Notes: generated by a model from the letters alone, not told the origin. A stretch of 64,000 nt of DNA from Bacteroidales bacterium (GCA_016285355.1 JAEEQP010000020.1:1-64000); one strand, 5' to 3'. Shown: positions 49,928-59,440, counted from the first letter of the stretch. Program-made: numbers and translations.

Positions 49928-52705
49928 ATGAAGAAAGCATCTATTCTCTTTTTCGTATTGCTCTGTAGCATAGGCATCTATGCGCACCCCATCGGGGTCG
50001 ACAGGGCAAAGGAACTAGGCTTGAGTTTCGTGAATGCGAACCTCAACCAAACCTGCCAACTCACTGACCTGCAACTAGTCTACACAGGTATGTCGACACG
50101 AGGCGAGACCTCGTTCTATGTCTTCAACTTCGGCAACACTGGATTCGTCATCCTTTCCGCCGACGACAACTATCGCCCCATCGTGGGTTATTCCGACGAG
50201 GGCATCTTTGAGACGGAAAACATGTCGCCCGAAGCAGCTTATTACCTCAACTCCATAGCCGAAGGACGCAGCCAGGCTCATAGAACTGTCCAAAGCGCGG
50301 AAGTCGCGGTGGAATGGGAAATGCTCAAGGAAAACGGAAAACTGCCCTCCCGCAACCGTGGCAAGAAAGCCACATTCCTCGTGGAGACCCGCTGGAACCA
50401 AAGCGAGCCCTACAACTGGTTCTGCCCGCCTGCCTCGGGTGGCTCAGGTGGAAAAGCCTACGCCGGTTGTGTGGCCACAGCCATGTCGCAGGTGATGAAG
50501 TATTGGAACCATCCCCTCCAAGGGTCGGGTAGCCACTCCTATAATTATGAAGGTGAAACACTGTCGGCCAACTTCGGCGAGACGACCTACGACTGGGACA
50601 ACATGCCGCTCACCATCACGCTTTCCTCGCCTCAAGAGAAAATCGATGCCGTCGCCTATTTCATGTACCACTGCGGCATTGCGGTGGACATGATGTATTC
50701 AGGCTCGGGCAGCGGTGCCTATTCCGAAGACGTGCCTGATGCCATTTTGATGTATTTCGGCTACTCCAACAAAGCCCGCCTCCGCGAACGCGACAACTAT
50801 TCGTTGGAGGAATGGCAGGCCATGCTGAAAGACACCTTTGACCAAGGCTGGCCGGTCTATTATTCGGGCAACAGCTCAAGTGCAGGCCACGCATTCGTTT
50901 GCGACGGCTATGACGACAACGACCTCTTCCATTTCAACTGGGGTTGGGGCGGTAGCAGCAACGGCTGGTTTGTGGTCGACGAAATCGACTACAACAGTGG
51001 TGCGGATGCCATCTTCAACTATGTGCCTGCCGAGGTCTTCGACAACACGCCCAAACCCGTCACCAACTTCACCGCCGTCCCCAATGGCGACGATGCCTTC
51101 ACGGCCACGTTGAGTTGGGTCAACCCTTCCCTCACCCTTAACGGAAATCCCATCGACATCCTCAGTCAAGTCGTCATCATGCGTGATGAGAATATCGTGA
51201 AAGTGTTGGAAAACGTTGTCCCTGGCGAAACCATGACTTACGTCGACCCTGTGGGCGCACCCATCTTAGTCAACTATACCATCTACCCTGTTTACAGAGG
51301 CAACAACGGCAAGAAAATCTTTTTTGACGAGGTCAACCTTGGCCCCACTTGTCCTTGGACCGTCACAACCACAAGCCAGAGCGAAGGTTGGAATGGCGGT
51401 GGACTGACGATGTACAATTCTGCTGGCATCATGTTCTCAAAAATCATCCCCGACCGTGGCGAAGAAACCACCCATGAAGTCGAGATGGCCATGGGTCGTG
51501 TCAGGTTCGTTTGGACAGCTCCTGCCGATTCCATCAACCTCAGCTTTGTCATCAAGGACAGCGAGGACAACATCATCTTCAAGTATGACGGTCCGTCGGA
51601 CGGTATGCCCATTGGCACTTTCTTCATCGCCAACAATGCCTGCGGGGAAACCAGCGACATTGTCAACCTGCCCACCGACCTCGTTGCCGAAACCGACGGT
51701 CAGGACATCAAACTTTCTTGGACTGGCGTCGCCCAACCAGGATACGGCTACAACATCTATCGTGACGGCCTTTTGTACACCATGGTTTCCGAAGGCACCA
51801 CTTTTGTCGACAGGAATGCCGCATACGAAGGCCACTGCTACTACCTCACGCTTTTCACCGCGGAGGGCGAATCCGATGCTACAGAAACAATCTGCGCCAT
51901 GGCCGAAGCCGAATGCTTAGCTCCTAAGAACCTCACATACGAACGTCTCGAAAACGGCAGGTTCAAGTTCTCATGGGATGCCGCCGAGGGCGAAGGTCTC
52001 TCTGGATACAGGGTTTACAGGAAAGAGCTTGGCGAGGAGTACAAGTTGGTCAAATCATTGACAACCACCTATTTCAATGAAACAGGCAACAGCCAATTCG
52101 GGAAAGTCTATTACTATAAAGTCAACGCGGTCTACCAAAGTGCGCAATGCGAATCCGATTTCGCCACCGTGCTCAACCATCCCGAATGGCGCGAACTCGA
52201 AATCAACAGGACGATGATTCCGATGCACCTGAAAGCCAACTACAACGATGCAGGCGAACTGCTGATGGAATGGCAGCCTGCCTACGCCGCCGACTCCTAT
52301 AATATTTATTGCAACGGCGACTTGATTGCCTCCAATGTAACTGAAACGAATTATACCATCAGCTTGGATAACGAAATCAGCGGTGCCATGTACTACGTCA
52401 CTGGCGTTCAGGGCGAGGTGGAGTCAAGTCCTTCCAACAAGGTCTATTACGGCAATTATGGCATAGAAGACATTACCGGCAATGCCATGACCGTGTTCCC
52501 CAATCCTGCCAACGATAATGTCACCGTAACTGCCCCCGAATTGAACAGCGTGACCCTTTACAACGCGCTTGGGCAAAAAGTATTGAGGGCCGTCGCCACC
52601 AATGGCATCTGCAACCTCAACCTGACAGGCTTACAAAAGGGTCTTTACCTCATCAAGGCCGAGACATCCTTGGGCAACAACATCCAAAAACTCATCCTTA
52701 AATAA
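49928..52705 (+). CDS. C10-family (streptopain-like) secreted cysteine protease with T9SS tail
   Basis: 925 residues from ATG 49928 (MKKASILFFVLLCSIGIYAHP signal). Order: Spi_C10-like prodomain (residues about 20-130, with FVILSADDNYRPIVGYSDEG); catalytic domain with nucleophile Cys181 (YAGCVATAMSQVM) and His321 (SSAGHAFVCDGYDDND), then FHFNWGWGG; two or more FN3 domains; a final about 75-residue T9SS type A sorting domain (VFPNPANDNVTV, LYNALGQKVL, GLYLIKAE). Exported through the Sec pathway and then by T9SS to the surface, as interpain/PrtT-like proteases. Self-activation by removal of the prodomain is expected. The next gene is 8 bases downstream. Confidence 0.92.
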   Translation: MKKASILFFVLLCSIGIYAHPIGVDRAKELGLSFVNANLNQTCQLTDLQLVYTGMSTRGETSFYVFNFGNTGFVILSADDNYRPIVGYSDEGIFETENMSPEAAYYLNSIAEGRSQAHRTVQSAEVAVEWEMLKENGKLPSRNRGKKATFLVETRWNQSEPYNWFCPPASGGSGGKAYAGCVATAMSQVMKYWNHPLQGSGSHSYNYEGETLSANFGETTYDWDNMPLTITLSSPQEKIDAVAYFMYHCGIAVDMMYSGSGSGAYSEDVPDAILMYFGYSNKARLRERDNYSLEEWQAMLKDTFDQGWPVYYSGNSSSAGHAFVCDGYDDNDLFHFNWGWGGSSNGWFVVDEIDYNSGADAIFNYVPAEVFDNTPKPVTNFTAVPNGDDAFTATLSWVNPSLTLNGNPIDILSQVVIMRDENIVKVLENVVPGETMTYVDPVGAPILVNYTIYPVYRGNNGKKIFFDEVNLGPTCPWTVTTTSQSEGWNGGGLTMYNSAGIMFSKIIPDRGEETTHEVEMAMGRVRFVWTAPADSINLSFVIKDSEDNIIFKYDGPSDGMPIGTFFIANNACGETSDIVNLPTDLVAETDGQDIKLSWTGVAQPGYGYNIYRDGLLYTMVSEGTTFVDRNAAYEGHCYYLTLFTAEGESDATETICAMAEAECLAPKNLTYERLENGRFKFSWDAAEGEGLSGYRVYRKELGEEYKLVKSLTTTYFNETGNSQFGKVYYYKVNAVYQSAQCESDFATVLNHPEWRELEINRTMIPMHLKANYNDAGELLMEWQPAYAADSYNIYCNGDLIASNVTETNYTISLDNEISGAMYYVTGVQGEVESSPSNKVYYGNYGIEDITGNAMTVFPNPANDNVTVTAPELNSVTLYNALGQKVLRAVATNGICNLNLTGLQKGLYLIKAETSLGNNIQKLILK

Positions 52706-52713
52706 TTTGCGCC

Positions 52714-54051
52714 ATGAAAAAATCAATCATCATCATAACAGCACTTTGCATGGTCCTTTCCATGAAGGCACAGCAAAAAGACAGCCCAAAGTTCTTCCGT
52801 AACACGTTGGAGAAATGCCTCTATGAAGCCGAGCATCCCGAAAGCCTTGGCAATCCCAACAAGGTGCACCGCTTCACCAGCAATTTTACTGCGCGTCTGG
52901 ACAGTGTTATCGGCAGCGATGACTTCGACTGGACCCAATGGAAGAGCGAGTATACCTACACTGAAGAAGGACTTTGGAACTCCGAGATTTATTCCGTCTT
53001 GGAAAACAACCAATGGCTGCTTTCCGACAAAAGCGAATTCAGCTATGACGAAAACGGCAACTGCACCCGTGAGCTGCACTACAAATGGGATGCCGAGACT
53101 TGGACTCCCTACTTCAACCAGAGCAGTTATTTCAGCGCGACAGGCTTGACCGATTCCATCGTCACCTCACGCTTCGACTCCGTTTGGCTCAACCAAAACA
53201 AGAGGACATACACATACGACGGACAAAGAATCACCGAATTGATGATTTACCAATCCAACGGAGTGCAATGGGATGAGAACAGCAAATACGAATACGCCTA
53301 CAACGACGAAGGCCAGCTGTCCACCCAAATTTACTCTACCATCCGTAACGGACAATGGCGTGTTAACTCCAAGGACTCGCTGTGTTACGAAAACGGCCGT
53401 TGCACGGAGCTTTTGAACTACACGAGGAGGATGTGGGGCGGCAATGGCTGGATACTCATTGGCAAGACCGAATTTGAATACGACGGCGACCGCGTCATTA
53501 GCCAGACTTCCTATTCTGGTGGTTGGTTCGGCGGTGGAGAAATGTCATTCGACGGCAAGACCGAATTCTTTTACGATTCGGAAGGTGAATTGGTTTCAAA
53601 GACCACAAGCATCTACAATGAATCCGAATGGATTGTGCGCGACGAGTATGCCAACCGTTTCGACACTGAGAAAAAGGCTGCTGAAATGATGGGCTGCGAA
53701 GCTTACTGGAACTTGAACTCCAATTATTTCACCAGCGACTTGGGTGAAACGCTTCCCATCACCTACCGTTGGTTAGACGCGAAGGTGGTCTCCTCAACGA
53801 CTGACACTCAGTTTACATTGTATTACTCCGACATGACGGATATTGAAGAAAATGAGAGCGAGTTGAAAGTTTATGCCGCCAACGGAAGCCTCTTCGTGGA
53901 AAGCCCGACACCGACCGATGTAGTTGTTTATGATTTGCTGGGCCGCAATGTAGCCAGTGAAAGTCAAACGACGAACAGCTGCTTCAGCCTGAAACCAGGT
54001 CTCTATGTTGTTAAGGCTGGAAATGCTGCCGTCAAAATCGTGCTGGATTGA
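52714..54051 (+). CDS. Secreted protein with YD-like repeats and T9SS tail
   Basis: 445 residues; signal MKKSIIIITALCMVLSMKAQ. Central about 280 residues have short repeats with aromatic/Asp pattern (SEYTYTEEGLWNSEI, SEFSYDENGNCTRE, RTYTYDGQRITELM, KYEYAYNDEGQLS, TEFEYDGDRVISQ), similar in spacing to the LYD/Rhs-like carbohydrate-binding repeats. C-terminus is a T9SS type A sorting domain (LKVYAANGSLFV, DVVVYDLLGRNV, KPGLYVVKAG). Probably cotranscribed with the C10 protease (8-base gap). Ligand unknown. A hairpin terminator follows at 54067. Confidence 0.8.
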   Translation: MKKSIIIITALCMVLSMKAQQKDSPKFFRNTLEKCLYEAEHPESLGNPNKVHRFTSNFTARLDSVIGSDDFDWTQWKSEYTYTEEGLWNSEIYSVLENNQWLLSDKSEFSYDENGNCTRELHYKWDAETWTPYFNQSSYFSATGLTDSIVTSRFDSVWLNQNKRTYTYDGQRITELMIYQSNGVQWDENSKYEYAYNDEGQLSTQIYSTIRNGQWRVNSKDSLCYENGRCTELLNYTRRMWGGNGWILIGKTEFEYDGDRVISQTSYSGGWFGGGEMSFDGKTEFFYDSEGELVSKTTSIYNESEWIVRDEYANRFDTEKKAAEMMGCEAYWNLNSNYFTSDLGETLPITYRWLDAKVVSSTTDTQFTLYYSDMTDIEENESELKVYAANGSLFVESPTPTDVVVYDLLGRNVASESQTTNSCFSLKPGLYVVKAGNAAVKIVLD

Positions 54052-54066
54052 CCTGATCAGAACAAG

Positions 54067-54092
54067 AAAACCCCGACCGAAGTCAGGGTTTT
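54067..54092 (+). terminator. Terminator hairpin of the T9SS pair
   Basis: AAAACCCCGAC/GTCAGGGTTTT, 11-bp stem (one mismatch) with CGAA tetraloop, directly after the gene. Confidence 0.8.
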
Positions 54093-54242
54093 CAAGAACC
54101 AAAAACCAAAATTTATGAAACCTTTTTTGCAGCCAAAAAAAAGTGGCTACAGGTCTTAATGATAAGAACCGCTGCAAAAATACTATTTTTTTCAAAAATG
54201 CAAGTTTTTTTTCTCCAAAACAGATATTTTTTTCTTTACGCC

Positions 54243-54272
54243 TTGACAAAAACGATTTTTTCCTTATATTTG
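54243..54272 (+). promoter_or_regulatory. Bacteroidota-type promoter for the 79-aa gene
   Basis: TTG (54243..54245), 19 bases, TATATTTG (54265..54272); ATG at 54301. Confidence 0.65.
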
Positions 54273-54300
54273 CAACTTCAAAACTCAAAAAACCGATACT

Positions 54301-54540
54301 ATGGGAGAAGCAATGGACAAACTCGTCGAAAAGATTAAGGCCAACGACGGTCTCAATGAAACTGAAGCCAAGGCAAAACTCAACTTGGTGTATATCAAAA
54401 TGAACCAATCGGAAATCAAGGATTTCGTTGATGAATACACTGAATGGCTGATGACCGAAAAGAAGCTGAACTATAAGGCCATCCTTCAGACCCCAGACCG
54501 CGAACTGCACGACATTTTTGAGACTGAGTTCAAACATTAG
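54301..54540 (+). CDS. Small protein of unknown function (79 aa)
   Basis: 79 residues, mostly helical and charged: MGEAMDKLVEKIKANDGL, KLNLVYIKMNQSEIKDFVDE, LMTEKKLNYKAIL. Good promoter and a downstream hairpin give it its own transcript. No family recognised. The reading frame is unbroken with normal coding character for the region. Confidence 0.65.
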   Translation: MGEAMDKLVEKIKANDGLNETEAKAKLNLVYIKMNQSEIKDFVDEYTEWLMTEKKLNYKAILQTPDRELHDIFETEFKH

Positions 54541-54547
54541 CAACTAC

Positions 54548-54592
54548 GCGAAACGCCCATAGATTCCCAAGGGAATGACATGGGCGTTTCGC
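54548..54592. repeat. Palindromic element with terminator potential
   Basis: Outer arms GCGAAACGCCCAT (54548..54560) / ATGGGCGTTTCGC (54580..54592), 13 bp perfect; spacers AG and GAC; inner arms ATTCCC/GGGAAT around AA. Followed by GTTTCGTTTT. Same core as the topB-internal element. Between two convergent genes, it may end both. Confidence 0.85.
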
Positions 54593-54624
54593 GTTTCGTT
54601 TTCAGCGCAATCACATTCTTCGAT

Positions 54625-55356
54625 TCAGTGTCGCATCTCATACAGTTCGTCAAGATGCTTTTTCAGCCTCCGTGCCATCGGGCGGAAAGTGTAGTATGTA
54701 ATTGTGGCTGAGATAGGTGCACCTACCAACGGAAGCACCTTTCCTACACCTTTGGCAAAGCCTTCCTTAGTCATGTTGATGCCAATCCATTGAGCAATCT
54801 TGATGACATAATGCGCCATGACACCCTCGGAAATCTTTATTCCTGCATTCCTTGAAACCTGACCGACCACTTTGGTCAACGCCTCGACAGCCAACTTGTT
54901 GCCCATCATCGCGCCCACAAACAAAGTCATGATGTTGAGCGATTCGTCGTCAAGTTGCTTGTTGACATTGGTCAATGCAGGCCAACCGTAGAGATAAATC
55001 AGCTTCTGCATCAAGGACAGAATATGGCCGTAAAACTGGGTGATGTCTGCCGGAATGGAACCCGCCATCCACCAGCCACCAGGTAGTCCCATCAAAGCCG
55101 AGGTGCCGCATACCATGGTCAAATGATAGCTGATGCATTGGTTGGCCAATTTGTCAATTTCCTTCTTGCTCAACACCTTTAGCGGAGTGTCGTCCAGAGC
55201 CGTTATCACCTCCATCGGTGTGCAGAACTTGGTCAGTTCCTTGGTCAGGAACTCATCGCGGTCCACTTTCACGAAAGGCAGCCGCAGGCTGGTCTCCAGC
55301 ACCTTATTCCATAGGGTAAGGCTCTGTGTGGTCTTTTCAGTCGAGTTAGTATCCAT
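54625..55356 (-). CDS. EcsC-family membrane-associated protein
   Basis: 243 residues from ATG 55356; upstream in-frame codons lie inside rarA and are unlikely. Helical with several hydrophobic stretches: LTMVCGTSALMGLPGGWWMA, ITQFYGHILSLMQKLIYLYG, ALVEVLPLVGAP-like GKVLPLVGAPISATITYYTF. It resembles EcsC family proteins, which have no known activity. The stop of the upstream rarA gene (55346) overlaps its start by 11 bases, indicating coupling. Confidence 0.65.
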   Translation of the reverse strand: MDTNSTEKTTQSLTLWNKVLETSLRLPFVKVDRDEFLTKELTKFCTPMEVITALDDTPLKVLSKKEIDKLANQCISYHLTMVCGTSALMGLPGGWWMAGSIPADITQFYGHILSLMQKLIYLYGWPALTNVNKQLDDESLNIMTLFVGAMMGNKLAVEALTKVVGQVSRNAGIKISEGVMAHYVIKIAQWIGINMTKEGFAKGVGKVLPLVGAPISATITYYTFRPMARRLKKHLDELYEMRH

Positions 55357-56629
55357 ATTTTTCTTTCCATTTTTCGCGCAGGTTCTTGCGCAATTCGCGT
55401 TCGCGTGGATTATCCTGTGGCTCATACAAAACCGTGCCAGAAATTTCCGCAGGCAGAAATTCCTGTTCCACAAAATTGCCCTGATAGGCATGGGCATATT
55501 TGTAACCGTCAGCATAGCCAAGGTCTTTCATCAATTTGGTCGGGGCGTTGCGAAGGTGCAAAGGGACTGACAAATCGCCAGTTTGACGCACCAAAGCTTG
55601 AGCCGCGTCGATGGCTGCCACGGCGGCATTACTCTTGGGCGAGGAAGCCAAATAAGTGACCGTCTGCGCCAAAATGATACGGCTTTCAGGCCATCCGATT
55701 TTATTGACGGCATCGAAGCAGGCATTAGCGAGCAACAAGGCATTGGGATTGGCGTTGCCGATGTCTTCCGACGACAGAATCAGCATCCTTCGGGCAATAA
55801 AGAGCGGGTCCTCCCCTGCCTCAATCATGCGGGCAAGGTAATATAAAGCCGCATTAGGGTCACTACCGCGCATGGACTTGATGAAGGCCGAAATGATGTC
55901 GTAGTGCATTTCGCCCTGCTTGTCATATTTCACAAGGTTGCTTTGGATGCAGTCGGTGGTAAACTGGTTGGTGATGACCAATTCCTCGGCGGTTTCATCC
56001 AAGTCGTTTAATGATGTGACCACCAATTCAATGGCATTCAACAGTTTGCGCCCATCACCACCGCTGATTTGCATCAAGGCCTCAGGCTCTTTGACTGTGA
56101 TTTTCTTGCCAAAATCGTATTCCAAAGCTTTCACCGCCTTCGCCAAAAGGATTTCCAAGTCCTCCTTTTCCAACGACTTGAGTACATATACCTGACAACG
56201 TGACAGCAAAGGTGAAATGACCTCAAACGAGGGATTTTCCGTCGTCGCGCCAATCAATGTGACCAAGCCACGCTCCACCGCGCCCAACAACGAGTCCTGT
56301 TGCGATTTGCTAAAACGATGGATTTCGTCTATAAATAATATTGGTGCCTCGGGCAACATCCGCGCTCGATCAATGACCTCACGCACTTCCTTCACGCCGC
56401 TACTTACGGCACTCAACTGGAAGAACTGCCGTTTGACCTGCTTGGAAATGATGTACGCCAAAGTAGTCTTGCCCACGCCAGGCGGTCCCCAGAAAATCAT
56501 CGAAGGCACCCGCCCGGTTTCGATGGCACGGCGCAATACGGCATGTTCACCGATGATGTGCTTCTGGCCGATATAGTCGTCAAGCGTTGAAGGACGCAAA
56601 CGTTCCGCTAATGGGATGGTGGATTGCAT
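55346..56629 (-). CDS. rarA: Replication-associated recombination protein A (MgsA/WRNIP1 family)
   Basis: 427 residues. AAA+ ATPase acting at stalled replication forks. Seen: N-terminal IPLAERLRPSTLDDYIGQKH; Walker A FWGPPGVGKTTLAYII; Walker B FIDEIHRFSKSQQD; VTLIGATTENPSFEVI; and C-terminal MgsA domain (GSDPNAALYYLARMIEAGEDP, RRMLILSSEDIGNANPNALL). A TATCTTTG box at 56645..56652 on this strand is 15 bases upstream of the start. Overlaps the EcsC-like gene. Confidence 0.93.
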   Translation of the reverse strand: MQSTIPLAERLRPSTLDDYIGQKHIIGEHAVLRRAIETGRVPSMIFWGPPGVGKTTLAYIISKQVKRQFFQLSAVSSGVKEVREVIDRARMLPEAPILFIDEIHRFSKSQQDSLLGAVERGLVTLIGATTENPSFEVISPLLSRCQVYVLKSLEKEDLEILLAKAVKALEYDFGKKITVKEPEALMQISGGDGRKLLNAIELVVTSLNDLDETAEELVITNQFTTDCIQSNLVKYDKQGEMHYDIISAFIKSMRGSDPNAALYYLARMIEAGEDPLFIARRMLILSSEDIGNANPNALLLANACFDAVNKIGWPESRIILAQTVTYLASSPKSNAAVAAIDAAQALVRQTGDLSVPLHLRNAPTKLMKDLGYADGYKYAHAYQGNFVEQEFLPAEISGTVLYEPQDNPRERELRKNLREKWKEKYGY

Positions 56630-56731
56630 GGATCAAATTTTTCGCAAAGATAATAATAATGTGCGACATGCGGCCATTTGCCAGTTCCAAAAAAGTTTTG
56701 TAGTTTTGCAAGGCATAAAAACAAGGACAAC

Positions 56732-57109
56732 ATGGACAACACAGAAACACGAGAAGTGAACTCCGCGTTCCAAAAAGGCAAGCAAGCCTATTCGAAAAAA
56801 CTGTTCGTCGAAGCCGTAAAATGGCTAAGCGATGCCGCCGAGGCGGGTCACGCCAAGGCGCAATACTATTTGGGATTATGCTTCTTTCATGGTGGGTTTG
56901 GCATAAAACAAGACGACGAAAAAGCCTTGAAATGGATCCGCAAGGCTGCCGAAGCCGGATGCTACGAAGCGCAAGATATGTTGGGCGACATGTACAACCA
57001 TGGTTGGGGCGTACCTTACGACGCGTACGAAGCCTATCAATGGTATGTGAAATCCGGCAATACCGCCGAGGCAGACGAACTCCTTCGTGTCCACCAGATG
57101 ATGCAATAA
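56732..57109 (+). CDS. Sel1-repeat protein
   Basis: 125 residues from ATG 56732 (an ATG further upstream is not supported). Two to three Sel1-like helical repeats: AKAQYYLGLCFFHGGFG IKQDDEKALKWIRKAAEAGC in two stretches, YEAQDMLGDMYNHGWGVP, YQWYVKSGNTAEA. Sel1 repeats mediate protein interactions. No signal peptide seen. A promoter (TTTG 56677..56680, TAGTTTTG 56701..56708) precedes it. The second Sel1 gene follows. Confidence 0.8.
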   Translation: MDNTETREVNSAFQKGKQAYSKKLFVEAVKWLSDAAEAGHAKAQYYLGLCFFHGGFGIKQDDEKALKWIRKAAEAGCYEAQDMLGDMYNHGWGVPYDAYEAYQWYVKSGNTAEADELLRVHQMMQ

Positions 57110-57145
57110 GACAATACACGCCAACAACGAAAGACACAATTGCGT

Positions 57146-57418
57146 ATGGAAAACGAAAGTGACAAATGGTTTGAGAACGGCGAAAAGGCCTATGAAAAAG
57201 GTCTTTATGGAAGAGCTTTAAAATGGTTCAGCAAGGCTGCCGAGCAAGGCAACGACAGAGCCTTGAAGCGTTTGGGCGACATGTATTACTATGGTTATGG
57301 TGTGGAGGAACATTATGGCAAGGCCATGGACTATTATCATGCGGCAAAACTCAAAGGCAATTCCCATGCAGGGTATCTCTACAATCAGGTCCTCCATGTC
57401 ATAAATCTATCGATTTAA
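57146..57418 (+). CDS. Short Sel1-repeat protein
   Basis: 90 residues from ATG 57146 (TTG two codons earlier). About one and a half Sel1-type repeats: EKAYEKGLYGRALKWFSKAA, RALKRLGDMYYYGYGVEEHY, MDYYHAAKLKGNSHA. The N-terminal WFENGEKAYEKG parallels AFQKGKQAYSKK of the preceding gene, so it is a tandem paralogue (a 36-base gap separates them). No other features. Confidence 0.75.
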   Translation: MENESDKWFENGEKAYEKGLYGRALKWFSKAAEQGNDRALKRLGDMYYYGYGVEEHYGKAMDYYHAAKLKGNSHAGYLYNQVLHVINLSI

Positions 57419-57483
57419 GGCAAGCTATTTTTGGAAATATCGTACTTTTGTCGCATAAAATCCATCAAACAACACTATTTACA

Positions 57484-58194
57484 ATGCAGAAATTCAAGGA
57501 TTTGCTTCATGAAGAGCTCAAAGGCTGGAAACCTTTCGACATCATTTGGCTGGTAACGGTAAGTGTGGTCATCACCGTGATGTCCATCCTGTTCAAATAC
57601 GACAAGACCGACCAATTCTATTGGATTCATATTGTGGCGGCGGCCTGCGGCATCATCAATGTGGTTTTGGGCGGCAAGGGCAAACTTTCTAATTACCTTT
57701 TTGGCTTCATCCATTGCTGCCTGATGATTTACATCACATTGATTTCCAGACTTTATGCCGATTTTGGCGTGACCGTTTACAACTTCGTCATGCAGTTTGT
57801 GGGCTTCTTCACCTGGGCGAAAAACATGAACAAGGAAACCCACGAGGTGATGAAAATCCACATGAACAACAAATCAAGACTGCTTAGCCTTGCAGTCATC
57901 ATTGTGGGAACCATTGGATTCGGGCTGCTGATGAAATACTTCACCAACGACATTGCGCCTTTCGCCGACTCAGCCAAAGCCGTGATGCAAGTGGTGGCCA
58001 TGATTCTGATGGTCAGGATGTTCAGTGAGCAATGGTGGCTCTGGATTGCCATCAACTGTGTCAGCATCTTCATGTACATCAAGGCGGGCAACTTCCCCAT
58101 CACGATAATGTATGTCGTTTATCTCGTCAATTCCATCATTATGTGCGTGCGTTGGGAAAAAGAAGCCATTGCCAACGATAAACTGCTTAAATGA
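57484..58194 (+). CDS. pnuC: PnuC-type nicotinamide riboside transporter
   Basis: 236 residues from ATG 57484; the frame is open further upstream, but that part overlaps the Sel1 gene. Seven hydrophobic segments with WIHIVAAACGIINVVLGGKGKLSNYLFGFI, FGVTVYNFVMQFVGFFTW, RMFSEQWWLWIAINCVSIFMY, ending in MYVVYLVNSIIMCVRWEKEA; each shown in shorter pieces here, but matching PnuC. Facilitates uptake of nicotinamide riboside for NAD synthesis. Stop TGA overlaps the ATG of the DMT transporter (ATGA at 58191..58194), so they are translationally coupled. No NAD riboswitch was spotted upstream. Confidence 0.88.
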   Translation: MQKFKDLLHEELKGWKPFDIIWLVTVSVVITVMSILFKYDKTDQFYWIHIVAAACGIINVVLGGKGKLSNYLFGFIHCCLMIYITLISRLYADFGVTVYNFVMQFVGFFTWAKNMNKETHEVMKIHMNNKSRLLSLAVIIVGTIGFGLLMKYFTNDIAPFADSAKAVMQVVAMILMVRMFSEQWWLWIAINCVSIFMYIKAGNFPITIMYVVYLVNSIIMCVRWEKEAIANDKLLK

Positions 58195-59114
58195 AAGACA
58201 CACAACGAAATACAAAACTAATTGGGGCACTTGCCGTAGCTTTATCCGCTATGCTTTGGGGCGTGGACGGCATTTTGCTCACGCCGCAGCTTTACAACCT
58301 CAACACGGCTTTCGTGGTCTTTGTCATCCACCTCTTCCCTTTTCTGCTGATGAACGTGTTCTTCTTCAGGGAATACCGCCATCTGAAGACCATGACCCGC
58401 TCCGACTTGATTTATTTCCTGCTCATCGCCTTGTTTGGTGGTGCTTTGGGCACTTTGGCTATCGTCAAGTCGCTGTTTTTGTTGCATTTCAACAATCTGT
58501 CCGTCGTGGTACTGCTCCAAAAGCTGCAACCTGTCTTTGCAGTCATTTTGGCGCGCATCATCCTGAAAGAGCAGATTAAAAAACACTTCGCATTTTGGGC
58601 CTGTGTCGCCCTCGTTGGAGGCTATTTCCTCACCTTCGGCTGGTCATTGCCCGATTTCAGCACCGAGGGCATCACCACGGTTTACGCGGCCTTGCTTTCA
58701 CTATTAGCAGCATTCTCTTTCGGCAGTTCCACGGTGTTCTCCAAGAAAATCTTGGGCAATTATTCCTTTGTCAGTTCCACCTTTTTCCGTTACGGCTTCA
58801 CCACGCTCATCATGCTGGTCATCGTGCTATTCACAGGCCATCTCGGCGACTTCTCGCAAGTCACACCACGCAACTGGCTTTTCATCACCCTCATCGGTTT
58901 GACCACAGGTTCAGGTGCCATCTTCCTGTATTACTACGGCTTGCGCCACGTAAAAGCCTCATTGTCCACCTTCCTTGAATTGATGTATCCCATCACCGCC
59001 GTGGTGTTGGATTATTTCGTCAACGGCACAAAGTATTCGCCAGTGCAATGGATTGCCGCTTTTGTGATGTTATTTGCGATTGTAATGTTAAATGTTGATA
59101 CTGAAAAGAAATAA
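58191..59114 (+). CDS. EamA-type DMT permease
   Basis: 307 residues with ten membrane helices in two EamA halves: KLIGALAVALSAMLWGVDGILL, LIYFLLIALFGGALGTLAIVKS, and second half YAALLSLLAAFSFGSSTVFSKK, SGAIFLYYYGLRHVKASLSTFLELMYP. Drug/metabolite efflux or export family; substrate unknown. Starts with ATG overlapping the pnuC stop, so the two form an operon. Promoter for the next gene is immediately after (59121). Confidence 0.85.
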   Translation: MKDTQRNTKLIGALAVALSAMLWGVDGILLTPQLYNLNTAFVVFVIHLFPFLLMNVFFFREYRHLKTMTRSDLIYFLLIALFGGALGTLAIVKSLFLLHFNNLSVVVLLQKLQPVFAVILARIILKEQIKKHFAFWACVALVGGYFLTFGWSLPDFSTEGITTVYAALLSLLAAFSFGSSTVFSKKILGNYSFVSSTFFRYGFTTLIMLVIVLFTGHLGDFSQVTPRNWLFITLIGLTTGSGAIFLYYYGLRHVKASLSTFLELMYPITAVVLDYFVNGTKYSPVQWIAAFVMLFAIVMLNVDTEKK

Positions 59115-59120
59115 TTTGTT

Positions 59121-59128
59121 TATCTTTG
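59121..59128 (+). promoter_or_regulatory. -7 box for the DUF2007 gene
   Basis: TATCTTTG, 24 bases upstream of ATG 59153. Confidence 0.55.
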
Positions 59129-59152
59129 CAGCATCACCAAAAAAGTAATGCC

Positions 59153-59395
59153 ATGGACAACGAAATCAAAAGAGTTTATTCCGGCTCAGTAATCAATGCG
59201 GAATACATTGGCAGCGTGCTGGCAAACAACGGCATCCAGTTTCTCGTCCGTAACTTCCAAGAGGAAAGCCTATGTGCCGGCTGGGCAGCTAATGTCATCA
59301 AAGGCGAGGCCTCGGTTTATGTCTTCGATAAAGACTACGATAGGGCCATGCTGCTTTTGGATGAGATTAATGCTGCGGATTTGGAGGGAGAATAA
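59153..59395 (+). CDS. DUF2007-type small protein
   Basis: 80 residues from ATG 59153. Contains the DUF2007 pattern: INAEYIGSVLANNGIQFLVRN at the start and EASVYVFDKDYDRAMLLLDE at the end (putative signal-transduction fold with a GlnK-like ferredoxin shape; recall). Cytoplasmic. Function unknown. Followed by palindromic repeats. Confidence 0.75.
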   Translation: MDNEIKRVYSGSVINAEYIGSVLANNGIQFLVRNFQEESLCAGWAANVIKGEASVYVFDKDYDRAMLLLDEINAADLEGE

Positions 59396-59440
59396 AAACA
59401 AGGCTTCAGAAAGTTTATCATCCCTGCGCTGGTATGTGTA

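Noticed and set aside
57421..57483. NAD-responsive riboswitch before pnuC
   Set aside because: The leader is only about 65 bases and no paired conserved motifs were seen; a TACTTTTG box is present but its -33 element is not at the right distance.
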